DNA of 64,000 nucleotides from Methylomonas sp. MK1 (GCF_000365425.1 NZ_AQOV01000002.1:124001-188000), one strand, 5' to 3'. Positions 1 to 10,359 are shown, numbered from the stretch's first letter. The notes: generated by a model not told the origin, from the letters alone. Numbers and translations: made by a program.

Positions 1-2516
1 TGCGCCGCAATCCGCAAAGCAAGGACAGCAGTACCGCATTGACCTTGCTTGGCGAGGAATTGCAGTTGGTCAGTATCGCGATAGACGGCCAAGCGCTGGA
101 GCAGAGCCAGTATGTGCTGGGCGAAGAAGCCTTGGTCGTGCATGAAGTGCCGCAGGATAGGCCGTTTCAGATCGTCATCGAAAATGTCATCAATCCGCAA
201 GCTAACACGGCGCTGGAAGGTTTGTATTTATCCAGCAGCATGCTGTGTACCCAGTGCGAGGCGCAGGGCTTTCGGAAAATCACCTGGTTTTTGGACCGGC
301 CGGATGTGATGAGCCGGTTTAAAACCACGCTGGTCGCCGATAAGACCAAATACCCGGTCTTGCTGTCCAACGGCAATAAAACCGGCAGCGGCGAATTGGA
401 TGGCAATCGGCACTGGGTAAGCTGGGAAGACCCATTCGCCAAGCCTTGTTACTTATTTGCCTTGGTGGCCGGGCAGTTGGAATGCGTGGCTGACCAATTT
501 ACTACGATGAGCGGCCGCAATATCGCGCTGGAAATATTTGTCGAGCAGCACAATGTCGACAAATGCGCTCACGCGATGCAGTCCTTAAAAAACGCGATGC
601 GCTGGGACGAAGAGACTTACGGCCTGGAATACGACCTGGATTTGTACATGATCGTCGCGGTCGACCATTTCAATATGGGGGCGATGGAAAACAAGGGCCT
701 GAACGTATTCAACACCAAGTTCGTGTTGGCGCGCCCGGATACTGCGACCGACAGCGATTACGAGCACATCGAAGGCGTGATCGGTCACGAATATTTCCAT
801 AACTGGTCCGGCAACCGGGTAACTTGCCGCGACTGGTTTCAGTTGAGTTTGAAGGAAGGCTTTACCGTATTTCGCGACCAGCAATTCAGCGGTGATCGTA
901 CTTCGCCAGCCGTAAAACGTATAGAAGATGTCAACGCCTTGCGCACTCGGCAATTTGCCGAAGATGCCGGCCCGCTGGCGCATCCGATTCGTCCGGAAGC
1001 TTATATCGAAATCAACAATTTCTACACGCTGACCGTCTATGAAAAAGGCGCGGAAGTGGTGCGGATGCTGCACACCTTGCTGGGTGCGGCCGGTTTCAGA
1101 AAGGGCTGTGATTTATATTTTCAACGCCATGACGGTCAGGCGGTAACTTGCGAGGATTTTGTCAAGGCTCTGGAAGATGCTAACGGTGTGGAATTAAATC
1201 AATTTCGCCTTTGGTATTCGCAAGCCGGTACACCGGTGTTGACGGTCAGTCAGCAATACGACGCCGAATCGCAACAACTGCATTTGGCCATTCAGCAAAG
1301 CTGTCCTCCCACCCCAAATCAGCCGGTGAAAGCGCCGCTGCATATTCCGGTAAAACTGGGTTTGCTCGCCGCCGATGGTTCGGCTGCGCAGATTCATTAC
1401 AAGGGTTCCAGTCAGGCGGAAATCACTTTGAATGTCACGGAAGCGGAGCAATCCTTTAGTTTTGCTAAGCTGCCGCAAAAGCCAGTCGTTTCGTTACTAA
1501 GAGGCTTTTCCGCGCCGGTTACGCTGAAAATGGAGCGTAGCCTGGACGAATTGGCATTTTTGCTAAGACACGACAGCGATACCTTTAACCGCTGGGAAGC
1601 TGGTCAACAGCTGGCGGTGCAAGTGATTTTCAAGCTGATCGACGCGATAGAGTTGGGTCGGCCTTTGCAGCTGGAGCCGGTTATCGTCGATGCCTATCGC
1701 AGCGTGCTGACCGATAGCGGTGGCGACTTGTCTTATCAAGCGCTGTTGCTGGCGCTGCCGGAAGAAAGTTATTTATCCGGGCAGATGGCTGTCATTGATG
1801 TCGAAGCCATCCATCAAGCCCGCGAATTTGTGAAAAAAACCCTGGCCGAGCAATTGCAAGCCGAGTTTAAGCAGTTGTACTCGGAACATCATCGGGACGA
1901 ATCCGGCAGTTTCGATGCCGGTGCAGTGGGGCGGCGGCGTTTGAAAAATGCTTGCTTGAGTTATTTGAGCAAACTGGAAAATGCGGACGTTTATCATATC
2001 GCCGAGCAGCAGTTCTACAGTGCCCGGAATATGACCGATCAGCTGTCCGCGCTGTCAGCGATTGTGAACAGCAATCATCCGGCCAAGGCCAGAAGTTTGG
2101 ACAGTTTTTATGTGCAATGGCGGCAAGAAGCGCTGGTTATCGACAAATGGTTTACCTTGCAAGCCACCAGTAGCATGCCCAATACCTTTGCTACGGTGCA
2201 GGCTTTGATGCAGCATCCAGCCTTTGATATGAAAACGCCTAACCGGGTACGATCCTTGATCGGCGCCTTCAGTCAAGCCAATCCGCTGCACTTCCATGCC
2301 CAAAACGGCGAGGGTTATCGCTTCCTGGCCGATCAGGTCTTGGCGCTAAATACCCTCAATCCGCAAATCGCCTCCAGGATGGTAACCGGGTTGGCGCAAT
2401 GGCGGCGTTATGATGCAGCCCGGCAGGGCTTGATGAAACAGCAATTACAGCGTATCGTCGCTACCGAGCATCTATCCAAGGATGTCTATGAGATCGCCAG
2501 CAAGAGTTTGGCGTAG
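1..2516 (+). CDS. pepN: Aminopeptidase N, 5' end outside window
   Basis: M1-family zinc aminopeptidase that removes N-terminal residues from peptides in the cytoplasm. The reading frame is open from base 3, so the true start lies upstream and about the first hundred residues of the usual roughly 870-aa protein are missing. The GAMEN substrate-binding motif is encoded near 676-690 and the zinc site HEYFHNW near 786-806, with the third zinc ligand Glu in LKEGF about 19 residues later. The long alpha-helical C-terminal domain typical of the E. coli PepN type follows and the end is intact. It lies 49 bases before hisB on the same strand; the two pathways are unrelated. Confidence 0.95.
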   Translation, partial: RRNPQSKDSSTALTLLGEELQLVSIAIDGQALEQSQYVLGEEALVVHEVPQDRPFQIVIENVINPQANTALEGLYLSSSMLCTQCEAQGFRKITWFLDRPDVMSRFKTTLVADKTKYPVLLSNGNKTGSGELDGNRHWVSWEDPFAKPCYLFALVAGQLECVADQFTTMSGRNIALEIFVEQHNVDKCAHAMQSLKNAMRWDEETYGLEYDLDLYMIVAVDHFNMGAMENKGLNVFNTKFVLARPDTATDSDYEHIEGVIGHEYFHNWSGNRVTCRDWFQLSLKEGFTVFRDQQFSGDRTSPAVKRIEDVNALRTRQFAEDAGPLAHPIRPEAYIEINNFYTLTVYEKGAEVVRMLHTLLGAAGFRKGCDLYFQRHDGQAVTCEDFVKALEDANGVELNQFRLWYSQAGTPVLTVSQQYDAESQQLHLAIQQSCPPTPNQPVKAPLHIPVKLGLLAADGSAAQIHYKGSSQAEITLNVTEAEQSFSFAKLPQKPVVSLLRGFSAPVTLKMERSLDELAFLLRHDSDTFNRWEAGQQLAVQVIFKLIDAIELGRPLQLEPVIVDAYRSVLTDSGGDLSYQALLLALPEESYLSGQMAVIDVEAIHQAREFVKKTLAEQLQAEFKQLYSEHHRDESGSFDAGAVGRRRLKNACLSYLSKLENADVYHIAEQQFYSARNMTDQLSALSAIVNSNHPAKARSLDSFYVQWRQEALVIDKWFTLQATSSMPNTFATVQALMQHPAFDMKTPNRVRSLIGAFSQANPLHFHAQNGEGYRFLADQVLALNTLNPQIASRMVTGLAQWRRYDAARQGLMKQQLQRIVATEHLSKDVYEIASKSLA

Positions 2517-2565
2517 TTGTCACAATCACGTAAACTAGCGCCGAAATAAGCCATCCGCATCAAGC

Positions 2566-3159
2566 ATGAACCCACGCACCGCCCAGGTTGAGCGCAATAC
2601 GCTCGAAACCCAGATCAAAGTTTCCATTAATCTCGACGGCAACGGCACAGCCGCGTTTACCACGGGCTTACCGTTTTTGGATCATATGCTGGATCAGATC
2701 GCTAGGCACGGCTTGATAGACATTGAAGTCGTGTCGCATGGCGACTTACATATCGATGCCCATCACAGCGTGGAAGACATCGGCATTACGCTCGGTCAAG
2801 CCTTTGCCAAAGCGCTAGGCGATAAAAAAGGCATTTACCGATATGGTCACGCCTATTGCCCGCTGGATGAATCGTTATCGCGGGTGGTGGTGGATTTCTC
2901 CGGCCGTCCCGGCTTGTTTTATCAAGTGGAATTCAAACGCGCGTTCATCGGTAATTTCGACGTGGATTTGTTTAAAGAGTTTTTTCAAGGTTTTGTGAAT
3001 CATGCCGGTGTGACCTTGCATATCGACAATCTGAAAGGCGGCAATGCTCATCATATTGCCGAAACCGTATTCAAGGCATTTGGCCGGGCCGTGCGGATGG
3101 CAATCAGCCATGACGAGCGGATGGCCGGTATCATGCCTTCCACCAAAGGCAGTCTATAA
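2566..3159 (+). CDS. hisB: Imidazoleglycerol-phosphate dehydratase
   Basis: Sixth step of histidine synthesis: dehydrates imidazole glycerol phosphate to imidazole acetol phosphate. At 197 aa this is the monofunctional dehydratase, without the histidinol-phosphatase domain fused in enteric HisB. The metal-binding [12 protein letters not shown] motif lies around residues 65-77 and the second one, [15 protein letters not shown], near residues 160-175. It opens the cluster hisB-hisH-hisA-hisF-hisI, all on the same strand. Confidence 0.97.
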   Translation: MNPRTAQVERNTLETQIKVSINLDGNGTAAFTTGLPFLDHMLDQIARHGLIDIEVVSHGDLHIDAHHSVEDIGITLGQAFAKALGDKKGIYRYGHAYCPLDESLSRVVVDFSGRPGLFYQVEFKRAFIGNFDVDLFKEFFQGFVNHAGVTLHIDNLKGGNAHHIAETVFKAFGRAVRMAISHDERMAGIMPSTKGSL

Positions 3160-3206
3160 TTTCCACGCTTTCCGCCTAGAACCCCTGACCCTGAATCACT
3201 AGTTTT

Positions 3207-3848
3207 ATGTCATCAGTAGCCGTTATCGATTACGGAATGGGCAATCTGCATTCCATTGCCAAAGCGCTTCAACATGCCGATAGCCGCGTAAATGTGCAAA
3301 TAACAGCCGATGCCTCGGTGATCCGCACGGCCGATCGCGTGGTGTTTCCCGGTGTTGGGGCGATACGCGATTGTATGCAGGCCCTGAACGAGAGTGGTTT
3401 GGCGGATGTGATTCGTGAAGTAGCGCAAAGCAAACCTTTTCTGGGCATCTGCCTGGGTATGCAGGCCTTGCTGACCGACAGCGAGGAAAACGACGGCATT
3501 ACCTGTCTGAATATATTCCCCGGTCACGCCCGCCGTTTTGCCGATCACATGCTGGATGCCGAGGGTAATGTTTTGAAAATCCCGCATATGGGCTGGAATC
3601 AGGTCAAGCAAAACCCGCATCCGCTCTGGCACAATATTCCGGATCATAGCCGCTTTTATTTCGTACACAGCTATTATGCGGCGCCGGACGATTCGTGCGA
3701 CAGTGCTGCAACGGCCGATTATCCGCAAGCATTTACCTGCGCACTAGCAAAAGATAATAAATTTGCCGTGCAATTTCATCCCGAAAAAAGCCAGACCGTA
3801 GGATTGCAGCTATTGCAAAACTTCCTGGCCTGGGATGGAGCCGCGTAA
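3207..3848 (+). CDS. hisH: Imidazole glycerol phosphate synthase, glutaminase subunit
   Basis: Class I glutamine amidotransferase that releases ammonia from glutamine and channels it to HisF. The nucleophile Cys is in FLGICLGMQ (about residue 83) and the catalytic His/Glu are in VQFHPEKS near the C-terminus. At 213 aa it has normal length. It starts 47 bases after hisB; a 68-base gap separates it from hisA. Confidence 0.97.
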   Translation: MSSVAVIDYGMGNLHSIAKALQHADSRVNVQITADASVIRTADRVVFPGVGAIRDCMQALNESGLADVIREVAQSKPFLGICLGMQALLTDSEENDGITCLNIFPGHARRFADHMLDAEGNVLKIPHMGWNQVKQNPHPLWHNIPDHSRFYFVHSYYAAPDDSCDSAATADYPQAFTCALAKDNKFAVQFHPEKSQTVGLQLLQNFLAWDGAA

Positions 3849-3916
3849 CTCCCCAACCCTTAGATGTTGGCTTTACTAACCTTTAGATTTAGTGTTTTAA
3901 CTGTCGAGATTTAAAT

Positions 3917-4663
3917 ATGTTGCTGATACCCGCAATTGACTTGAAGGAAGGAAAATGTGTCCGTTTGCGCCAGGGTCGTATGGAAGACGACACCGTATTC
4001 TCGGACGATCCGGTGGCTGTGGCCGGGCGTTGGGTAGAGGCAGGGGCAAAACGATTGCACCTAGTCGATTTAGACGGCGCCTTCGCCGGTAAACCGAAAA
4101 ATGCCCAGGTTATTAACGCCATTGTCCAGGCTTATCCCGATGTGCCGGTGCAAATCGGCGGCGGCATCCGTGACGAAGACACCATCCAGGCCTATTTAGA
4201 GGCCGGCGTACAGTACGTAATTATCGGCACCAAGGCCGTCAGCGAACCGCATTTTGTCCGCGACGTATCGATTGAATTTCCTGGTCATATCATCATCGGT
4301 CTGGACGCCAGAGACGGCAAAGTAGCGATAGACGGTTGGTCGAAATTGTCCCGCCACGATGTGATCGACCTGGCGCAAAAATTTGAGTCCAACGGCGTCG
4401 CCGCCATTATCTACACCGATATTTCCCGCGACGGCATGATGCAAGGCGTCAATGTCGAAGCGACCGCCAAATTGGCGCGTTCGGTGCATATTCCGGTCAT
4501 CGCCTCGGGCGGCATTACCAATTTGGACGACATTCGCGCCCTCGGCGAGGTAGCTCACGAAGGTATCATGGGCGCTATTACCGGGCGGGCCATCTACGAA
4601 GGTACGCTGGATTTTGCCGAAGGGGAAAAGCTCGCCGAGTCTTTCGGCGGAGCCGATGTCTGA
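3917..4663 (+). CDS. hisA: Phosphoribosylformimino-AICAR-phosphate isomerase
   Basis: Fourth step of histidine synthesis: Amadori rearrangement of ProFAR to PRFAR on a (beta/alpha)8 barrel. The 248-aa product begins [17 protein letters not shown], with the catalytic Asp in AIDLK, and the second Asp is in YTDISRDGM near residue 173. The phosphate-binding glycines are in IGGGIRD and IASGGI. It is followed by hisF after 25 bases. Confidence 0.97.
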   Translation: MLLIPAIDLKEGKCVRLRQGRMEDDTVFSDDPVAVAGRWVEAGAKRLHLVDLDGAFAGKPKNAQVINAIVQAYPDVPVQIGGGIRDEDTIQAYLEAGVQYVIIGTKAVSEPHFVRDVSIEFPGHIIIGLDARDGKVAIDGWSKLSRHDVIDLAQKFESNGVAAIIYTDISRDGMMQGVNVEATAKLARSVHIPVIASGGITNLDDIRALGEVAHEGIMGAITGRAIYEGTLDFAEGEKLAESFGGADV

Positions 4664-4688
4664 GCTATTAGCCGGTAAATCGTAAACA

Positions 4689-5462
4689 ATGAGCTTAGCC
4701 AAACGTATTATTCCCTGCCTGGATGTCGATAACGGCCGCGTCGTTAAAGGCGTAAAGTTTGTCGATATCCGCGATGCCGGCGACCCGGTGGAAATTGCCC
4801 GTCGCTATGACCGGGAAGGCGCGGACGAAATCACCTTTCTGGACATCACCGCTACCCACGACAACCGCGACACCATCGTCCATGTGGTCGAGCAAGTGGC
4901 CAGCGAAGTGTTTATTCCGCTGACCGTGGGCGGCGGCATCCGGGTGTTGGAAGATATTCGCCGCATGCTCAATGCCGGTGCGGACAAAGTGGGTATCAAC
5001 AGCGCTGCGGTATTTAGGCCGGAATTCGTCAAGGAGTCCGCCGAAAAATTCGGCTCGCAATGTATCGTGGTTGCCATCGATGCCAAGAAGGTTAGTGGCG
5101 ATGGCGAGGAAAACCGCTGGGAAATCTTCACCCACGGCGGTCGCAAGCCAACGGGCATTAATGCGGTGGAATGGGCCGTGAGAATGAAAGACTACGGGGC
5201 CGGCGAAATTTTGTTGACCAGTATGGACCGCGATGGTACCAAATCCGGCTTTGACTTGGCTTTGACCCGCGCCATCAGCGAAGCGGTCAGCATTCCGGTC
5301 ATCGCCTCCGGCGGCGTCGGCAATCTCGATCATTTAGCTGACGGCATCATCGAAGGCAAAGCGGACGCAGTGCTGGCCGCCAGCATTTTTCACTTTGCCG
5401 AATATACGATAGAGCAGGCCAAGAAGCATATGCAATCCAGAGGCATAGAGGTACGCTTATGA
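4689..5462 (+). CDS. hisF: Imidazole glycerol phosphate synthase, cyclase subunit
   Basis: Cyclase barrel that uses ammonia from HisH to convert PRFAR into imidazole glycerol phosphate and AICAR. The 257-aa protein begins [21 protein letters not shown], with the first catalytic Asp in CLDVD, and the second is in [10 protein letters not shown] near residue 180. The phosphate-binding motifs VGGGIR and IASGGVG are present. Its stop codon overlaps the hisI start (ATGA), so the two are probably translationally coupled. Confidence 0.97.
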   Translation: MSLAKRIIPCLDVDNGRVVKGVKFVDIRDAGDPVEIARRYDREGADEITFLDITATHDNRDTIVHVVEQVASEVFIPLTVGGGIRVLEDIRRMLNAGADKVGINSAAVFRPEFVKESAEKFGSQCIVVAIDAKKVSGDGEENRWEIFTHGGRKPTGINAVEWAVRMKDYGAGEILLTSMDRDGTKSGFDLALTRAISEAVSIPVIASGGVGNLDHLADGIIEGKADAVLAASIFHFAEYTIEQAKKHMQSRGIEVRL

Positions 5463-5845
5463 GCGTCGCCTGGCTGGAGGAAATCCAGTGGACCGCAGAC
5501 GGCTTGGTGCCGGTCATCGCTCAACTGCACGATAGCGGCCGCGTGGTGATGTTTGCCTGGATGAACCGCGAGTCACTGGCCTTAACGGTTGCCGAAGGTT
5601 ATGCGGTATATTGGTCTCGCTCCCGCCAGCGTTTGTGGCGCAAGGGCGAAGAGTCCGGCCATCGCCAAAAGGTTATCGATATACAACTGGATTGCGATGC
5701 CGACGTGATTTTGCTTAAAATTGAACAGGAAGGCGGTATCGCCTGCCATACCGGTCGGGAAAGTTGTTTTTTCCGCAGCCTGACAGACGGCGATTGGCAA
5801 GCCACCGAGCCGGTACTGAAAACCCCCAAAGCCATCTACAAATAG
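5459..5845 (+). CDS. hisI: Phosphoribosyl-AMP cyclohydrolase
   Basis: Opens the adenine ring of phosphoribosyl-AMP (third step of histidine synthesis); a zinc/magnesium enzyme. The 128-aa product has the family motifs [24 protein letters not shown] and the metal-binding DCDAD and [10 protein letters not shown]. It lacks a HisE pyrophosphohydrolase domain, so hisE should be a separate gene elsewhere. It overlaps hisF by four bases and is the last gene of the his run here; a tRNA gene starts 10 bases on. Confidence 0.96.
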   Translation: MSVAWLEEIQWTADGLVPVIAQLHDSGRVVMFAWMNRESLALTVAEGYAVYWSRSRQRLWRKGEESGHRQKVIDIQLDCDADVILLKIEQEGGIACHTGRESCFFRSLTDGDWQATEPVLKTPKAIYK

Positions 5846-5855
5846 ACAATCACAC

Positions 5856-5931
5856 GCCGGCATAGCTCAGCAGGTAGAGCAGCGCACTCGTAACGCGAAG
5901 GTCGTAGGTTCGATTCCTATTGCCGGCACCA
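5856..5931 (+). tRNA. tRNA-Thr (anticodon CGT)
   Basis: Cloverleaf gene of 76 bases with CCA encoded. The acceptor arm GCCGGCA pairs with TGCCGGC, the D arm is GCTC/GAGC, the anticodon loop is CTCGTAA (anticodon CGT, reading ACG), and the T arm is GTAGG-TTCGATT-CCTAT. The anticodon stem contains an A31-C39 apposition. The 3' part serves as the attachment site of the downstream element; the tRNA stays complete because the element carries or leaves an identical 3' end. Confidence 0.95.
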
Positions 5932-5933
5932 TT
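5883..5933 (+). repeat. Attachment site, left (tRNA-Thr 3' end)
   Basis: A 51-bp stretch, from the anticodon stem of tRNA-Thr to two bases past its CCA, recurs exactly at 13995-14045. Exact duplication of a tRNA 3' end with a tyrosine integrase next to the far copy marks the boundaries of an integrated element. Confidence 0.93.
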
Positions 5934-5975
5934 TAAAACAATAACTTAGTCTTTATTCGATGGCTCATGCTTTTG

Positions 5976-5998
5976 CAATGATCCACTGATGATCCACT
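5976..5998 (+). repeat. Putative integrase arm-site pair, left
   Basis: Two tandem copies of TGATCCACT. The same 23-bp stretch is found at 13859-13881 near the other end of the element. Paired short direct repeats just inside the attachment sites are typical arm-type sites for tyrosine integrases; binding itself is inferred. Confidence 0.6.
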
Positions 5999-6016
5999 GG
6001 CTAAATTTAAAACAAC

Positions 6017-6044
6017 AAAAAAGCCGCTACTTAGCGGCTTTTTG
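6017..6044. terminator. Rho-independent terminator (bidirectional)
   Basis: A stem AAGCCGCTA/TAGCGGCTT is flanked by A-rich sequence on the left and a T run on the right, so it can work in both directions. It sits between the tRNA-Thr end of the element and the minus-strand gene fragment ending at 6065. Confidence 0.75.
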
Positions 6045-6064
6045 CTTTCTTACTGCTCTACTGT

Positions 6065-6359
6065 TTATTTTGCTGTGGCTCGCTCCAAATCAGGCTTTCT
6101 TTGCGGGAAATCTGTTCCAGGCTTCCACCAATACCTCTGCTTAAACTCCCTCTGTGCTCGCTGTTCCATACGGCGCAAGTAGCCTGGCGAAACCATCTCT
6201 TGAACTTGCTGGAATATCAAATGATCCAGCGCCCCTTTGGCATACCAAAGTGATGATCCAGGCGTTAAGCCCTTGATCATGCGCAAGGCTTCAGCGCCGG
6301 CGTGGGTGTCATCGCCCTGGATTGCTTGAATCATGTTGCCTTGGGTCAGATTCAACAGT
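6065..6359 (-). pseudogene. C-terminal fragment of a phage-type protein, cut by IS21
   Basis: About 97 codons are open on the minus strand, ending at a natural stop. The frame runs upstream straight into the IS left end at 6360 and the only nominal start is an internal TTG. The sequence (LIFQQVQEMVSPGYLRRM, then WWKPG and a basic proline-rich tail) resembles, from memory, the C-termini of large virion proteins of podovirus-like prophages; this is not proved here. It is the 3' end of a larger gene whose remainder was lost. Confidence 0.55.
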
Positions 6360-6474
6360 TGTTGACGCCGGTTGAAAATTGACCAAGTAAACCGGTAAAT
6401 TCCGGCTGAAGATTGACCAGGGTTATTAACCTGTCCTGTCCAGAAATTAGACAGGAACCTAAAGGGTGATAACC

Positions 6475-8010
6475 ATGATCCTATACGCCAAAATCCGGCG
6501 GATGTATTTCCGCGATAAGTTGTCCATTAATGAGATTGCCAGACGCACCAGTCTGTCTCGCAATACCGTCAAAAAATGGCTGAGAATGCCTAATGGCAGC
6601 GAACCTGCTTATCAACGTCGCTCGGTACCCACCAAGCTGACGCCTTACGAAGAGCAGCTCAAGCAAGCCCTGATAGCCGATAGCTATCGTCCCAAGCGCG
6701 ACAGACGTACCGCATTGAGGTTGTTGGAAGAGTTGCGGAAAGCCGGCTATGACGGTGGCTATACGCAGTTGACCGATTACATTCGGGCGTGGCGCAAGGC
6801 CGGTACCAGCGACGCCGGCAAACACGCGTTCGTGCCGTTGAAATTCCGTTGGGGTGAGGCCTTTCAATTCGATTGGAGTGAAGAGTCCTTGGTGGTCGGC
6901 GGTATTTACCGGCGCTTACAAGTCGCTCATACCAAACTCTGCGCCAGTCGGGCTTTTTTGCTGGTGGCCTATCCCAGCCAAAGCCACGAAATGCTGTTCG
7001 ATGCCCATAGCCGTGCCTTTCGGGTACTGGGTGGCGTACCGTTGCGCGGCATCTACGACAACATGAAAACGGCGGTCGATAAAGTGCAGAGCGGCAAGGA
7101 GCGCATTGTCAACGCGCGCTTTGCGGCGCTGACGGCTTATTACCTGTTTGATCCGGACTTTTGCAATGTGGCGTCCGGCTGGGAGAAAGGTATCGTCGAG
7201 AAAAATGTGCAGGATAGTCGGCGCCGTATCTGGCAGGATGCAGGGCAACAATGCTTTGGTAGCTTTGCAGAGTTGAACGTGTGGTTGGAAAGTCGCTGCC
7301 GGGCATTATGGGCTGAAATTCCTTGCCCGGATGCCAGCGGCATGACCGTGCAAGAGGCCGTGGAGATCGAGCAACCCCATCTGATGCCAATGCCCGGAAT
7401 GTTTGACGGCTACATCGAGGTGGTGGCTCGCGTATCCAGTACTTGCCTGGTGACCGTGAAGCGCAATCGTTATTCAGTACCGTGTCGCTGGGCCAATCGT
7501 CGGGTCAGTGTCAGGCTATATCCGGAAAGGCTCGATCTGTATGCCGACGATGCCCTGATTGCCAGTCATGCACGGTTGTTCGACCGCGACCAGGTCAGCT
7601 ATGACTGGCAACACTATATCCTGTTGTTAGAGCGCAAGCCGGGCGCGTTACGCAACGGTGCGCCGTTTGCCGAGATGCCGTCGCCATTGTTGTCTTTGCA
7701 GCGTGCATTGCGTAAGCGCCCCGGCGGCGACCGGGTGATGGCCGAGGTGTTGGCGTGCGTACCGGTTCACGGCCTGGACGTTGTCATCGCCGCTGTCAAT
7801 CGATGCCTGGAATCCGGGCATACCAGCGTTGAACAGGTACGCCATCTGTTAACTCGCCTGCCAGAAAATCATGAGCCAGAGCCAGCCACCATCACCACAC
7901 CGGATGCCTTAAAGCTAAACGAAGCCCCTATTGCCGATACCGGGCGTTATGATTTGTTGAGCGAAAACCTCAGCCCCATCCGTTTAGCTGAGGAGAGCGA
8001 AGATGCTTGA
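6475..8010 (+). CDS. istA: IS21-family transposase IstA
   Basis: DDE transposase that cuts and joins the IS ends, working with the IstB ATPase. An N-terminal helix-turn-helix ([19 protein letters not shown], about residues 17-35) is followed by the rve-type catalytic core, with Asp in FQFDWSEE and Asp in IYDNMK. A C-terminal beta-rich domain follows. ATG at 6475 is chosen over GTG at 6466 because AAAGGG lies about 8 bases upstream. At 511 aa it looks intact. It overlaps istB by eight bases. Confidence 0.93.
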   Translation: MILYAKIRRMYFRDKLSINEIARRTSLSRNTVKKWLRMPNGSEPAYQRRSVPTKLTPYEEQLKQALIADSYRPKRDRRTALRLLEELRKAGYDGGYTQLTDYIRAWRKAGTSDAGKHAFVPLKFRWGEAFQFDWSEESLVVGGIYRRLQVAHTKLCASRAFLLVAYPSQSHEMLFDAHSRAFRVLGGVPLRGIYDNMKTAVDKVQSGKERIVNARFAALTAYYLFDPDFCNVASGWEKGIVEKNVQDSRRRIWQDAGQQCFGSFAELNVWLESRCRALWAEIPCPDASGMTVQEAVEIEQPHLMPMPGMFDGYIEVVARVSSTCLVTVKRNRYSVPCRWANRRVSVRLYPERLDLYADDALIASHARLFDRDQVSYDWQHYILLLERKPGALRNGAPFAEMPSPLLSLQRALRKRPGGDRVMAEVLACVPVHGLDVVIAAVNRCLESGHTSVEQVRHLLTRLPENHEPEPATITTPDALKLNEAPIADTGRYDLLSENLSPIRLAEESEDA

Positions 8011-8845
8011 TATTGAAGCCGAATTGAAATCGCTCAAACTCTATGGCATGGCCGCAGGCTATGCCGAGGTCGCCAGTCAAGCCGGCACTAGCCTGCACAC
8101 GTCGGAATGGCTGCTCCGACACTTGTTACAAGCCGAGACAGAGGATCGGCATATCCGCTCCATTCGTTATCAGCTACAAACCGCGCGGTTCCCCGTGCAT
8201 CGTGATTTAGCGGGCTTTGACTTTGAATCCGCCAACGTTGACCGCTCGCTGATCGATCAGCTTGCCAGAACCCAATTCACCGATGCTGCCCATAACGTGG
8301 TTTTGGTTGGCGGTACTGGCACAGGTAAAACACATCTGGCTACGGCTCTCGGTGTCAAAGCCATTACCGACTACGGCAAGCGAGTACGATTTTACTCGAC
8401 GATTGATTTGGTCACCCAACTTGAACGAGAAAAAGCGACCGGCAATCAGGGCAAGTTGGCGTACAGACTGATGCAAGTGGACTTAGTCATTCTGGATGAA
8501 CTGGGCTATCTGCCGTTCTCTCAGGTCGGCGGCGCGTTGTTGTTTCACCTGCTGTCGAAACTGTACGAGCGCACCAGTGTGGTGATTACCACCAATCTAA
8601 CCTTTGCCGAATGGTCCAGCGTGTTCGGCGATGCCAAGATGACCACGGCGTTGCTGGACAGGTTGACTCACCATTGTCATATCATCGAAACCGGCAATGA
8701 GTCCTACCGCTTTCGGCACAGCACCGAGCAAGCCAAGGTAAGAATACAGGCCCGAGAGCAAGCTAAGCGAGGCGGTAGTAAAAATCCATCGAATGAGGCA
8801 GTGTCAGAGGTGAATAACGTCTATATAATCCATGGAAGCGGATAA
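8003..8845 (+). CDS. istB: IS21-family helper ATPase IstB
   Basis: AAA+ ATPase related to DnaC that picks the target and activates IstA. Walker [12 protein letters not shown] is near residue 102 and Walker [13 protein letters not shown] near residue 161. The 280-aa length is slightly above the usual 250-260 because of a low-complexity basic C-terminal tail. It overlaps istA, as normal for the family, and appears functional. Confidence 0.93.
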   Translation: MLDIEAELKSLKLYGMAAGYAEVASQAGTSLHTSEWLLRHLLQAETEDRHIRSIRYQLQTARFPVHRDLAGFDFESANVDRSLIDQLARTQFTDAAHNVVLVGGTGTGKTHLATALGVKAITDYGKRVRFYSTIDLVTQLEREKATGNQGKLAYRLMQVDLVILDELGYLPFSQVGGALLFHLLSKLYERTSVVITTNLTFAEWSSVFGDAKMTTALLDRLTHHCHIIETGNESYRFRHSTEQAKVRIQAREQAKRGGSKNPSNEAVSEVNNVYIIHGSG

Positions 8846-8930
8846 TGAAACTTCCTTCCCATTATCCGTTTCCGTTACACTTATCCACGGTCGGCCACTC
8901 AAAAAACCGGCTCCATCCCCTAGTCAAATT

Positions 8931-9416
8931 TCAACCGGTACGGGTGATCAAATTTCTCCCGGCGCCAACACGCAAGTTGTCTTTCTTGGCGGCTCCAGGG
9001 TAGATGAATGGTAGGGTGCCCCAGTAGTCGTTCGCCCAGCTGCCTTGGTTGGCATAGAAAGCTTTTGCGGGTACGTCGATTGACGGCAAAGGCGTACCGT
9101 CGAAGCGCTTGCCTTCAATGCGCAGAAAATTAGCTTCGGTCAGGCCATTATCTGCAACGATTTCTTCGGTAATGCGGCATGTGAAATCGCACAACGGGAA
9201 AGAGCCTTCTGACCGATCGCCGCTCCCTTCGGAGCGCATCATCTTGAATTGAACAAAACGACCACTTTCCACGCCATAGTCACCAAATCGCAAGACATTG
9301 GCCGAACCCTTGCCAGCGCCGCCGCTCCCGCTTCCGCCTTTTCTGGGCGCTTTGGCAGGGTCAACTGGCTTGGCGTTATTAACAAATGCGAGTACCGGCG
9401 GCTTCTTCTCAGTCAT
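8931..9416 (-). pseudogene. N-terminal fragment of a phage/plasmid replication-type protein
   Basis: The start ATG at 9416 overlaps the end of the primase gene by eight bases. About 148 native codons run to the IS right end at 8970, and the remaining 13 come from IS sequence. It opens with a Pro/Gly/Ser-rich stretch, then a compact domain with CDFTCRITEEIV, FLRIEGKRFDG and AKAFYANQG. That domain recalls the N-terminal module of large DUF927-type helicase/primase proteins encoded next to Toprim primases. The helicase part is absent, so the gene is almost certainly inactive. Confidence 0.6.
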
Positions 9417-10359
9417 GATCGCCTGCCTTACGCCATATAGCGTAATCGTTCCAATCGCCACAGATCGGCGGTACGGCGACGCGGCCGGCCACGTCGCCGG
9501 CGGCCTCGGTAGCTTTGCTCAAGCCTGGATTTCCTTCCGTATTAATATCGTTATCCCCGGCGAGGACGATGTCCGCCTCCGGTAATTTTTGTCTAATAAT
9601 CCGACCGACGGCCAGCAGATTGCCGGCAGTGAAGGCCAGGTATACACGGAGACCGGTTTCTTCGTGGAGGGTGGCGGCGGTGGCAAAACCTTCGGCAATC
9701 AACACGGTGGCGTCTGGCCGGGTCGGACGTGGGCCTAGCCACCAGAACAAGCCGGCTAAACCGCCGGCCGCAAGGAAATCTTTATTTCTGTTCAAAATCG
9801 GATGCTTTGCTGGGAAGATGGCTTGCAGGCTTCTTATGGTTCCGGCAGCATCGAACAGTGGCAACAACAAAGCATTTTCAATGGTCAAGGTGGCGCGGTT
9901 GCCGTACTTATCCTGTATTACACGGCGCCAGCGGCCAAGCCTTGCGCCATGTGGCTTGATTTGCTTTTTAATTAAGTACGGGTGATTTGCCGGGGCCGGT
10001 GCTGCGGCTTGCCATATGGCCAGCGCCCGCTTAGCAGCCTGGTCCTTCTTTGCCGCTTCTTCAGCTTGCCGGCGCTTGCGTTCCTTCTCGATGCGAGCCC
10101 GTTCTTTTTTAGATAGTGGCTTGGGCTTGCCGGTATTCTCGCCGACTAGAAAGAACGGGCGCTTTTCACCACTTTTCCAGTTTTGGCAGTAGCCTCCGGT
10201 CCCGTCGGCAAAAAGCTTAATGCGTCCCGCGCCATTACCTGGCTTTCCGTCCGCTGCGTCAACAACCTGAAATTTATCAATTTCGAAAGCCTTTGGCGGC
10301 AATAAGCCCAGCTCAGCCAGCGCAGCGCGAGCGGCGTCTTCGATGTGGGCGAACGTCAT
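9409..10359 (-). CDS. Toprim-domain primase of phage/plasmid type
   Basis: 316-aa protein of the DnaG-like/Toprim family used by satellites and plasmids for replication priming. It has an N-terminal region with GAGRIKLFADGTGG and a Lys/Glu-rich coiled segment (about residues 80-120). The C-terminal Toprim domain has the acidic Glu in VLIAEGFATA and the DxD pair in VLAGDNDINTEG. No clear zinc finger is visible at the N-terminus. Both ends overlap neighbouring genes by a few bases, indicating one operon. Its partner helicase gene is truncated by the IS. Confidence 0.8.
   Translation of the reverse strand: MTFAHIEDAARAALAELGLLPPKAFEIDKFQVVDAADGKPGNGAGRIKLFADGTGGYCQNWKSGEKRPFFLVGENTGKPKPLSKKERARIEKERKRRQAEEAAKKDQAAKRALAIWQAAAPAPANHPYLIKKQIKPHGARLGRWRRVIQDKYGNRATLTIENALLLPLFDAAGTIRSLQAIFPAKHPILNRNKDFLAAGGLAGLFWWLGPRPTRPDATVLIAEGFATAATLHEETGLRVYLAFTAGNLLAVGRIIRQKLPEADIVLAGDNDINTEGNPGLSKATEAAGDVAGRVAVPPICGDWNDYAIWRKAGDHD

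Larger units (their letters stand above)
6360..8970 (+). mobile_element. IS21-family insertion sequence
   Basis: Left end TGTTGACGCCGG and right end CCGGCGCCAACA are imperfect inverted repeats ending in the TG/CA dinucleotides of IS21. Each end has a second internal copy of the ATTGACCA-type motif (about 6378 and 6412 on the left, 8918 and 8946 on the right), the multiple-repeat structure typical of this family. istA and istB overlap inside. The flanking bases (ATTCAACAGT on the left, CGCAAGTTGT on the right) show no target duplication. Confidence 0.9.

Noticed and set aside
4695..5333. 212-codon minus-strand frame opposite hisF
   Set aside because: Shadow frame of a well-conserved gene with matching codon bias on the other strand.
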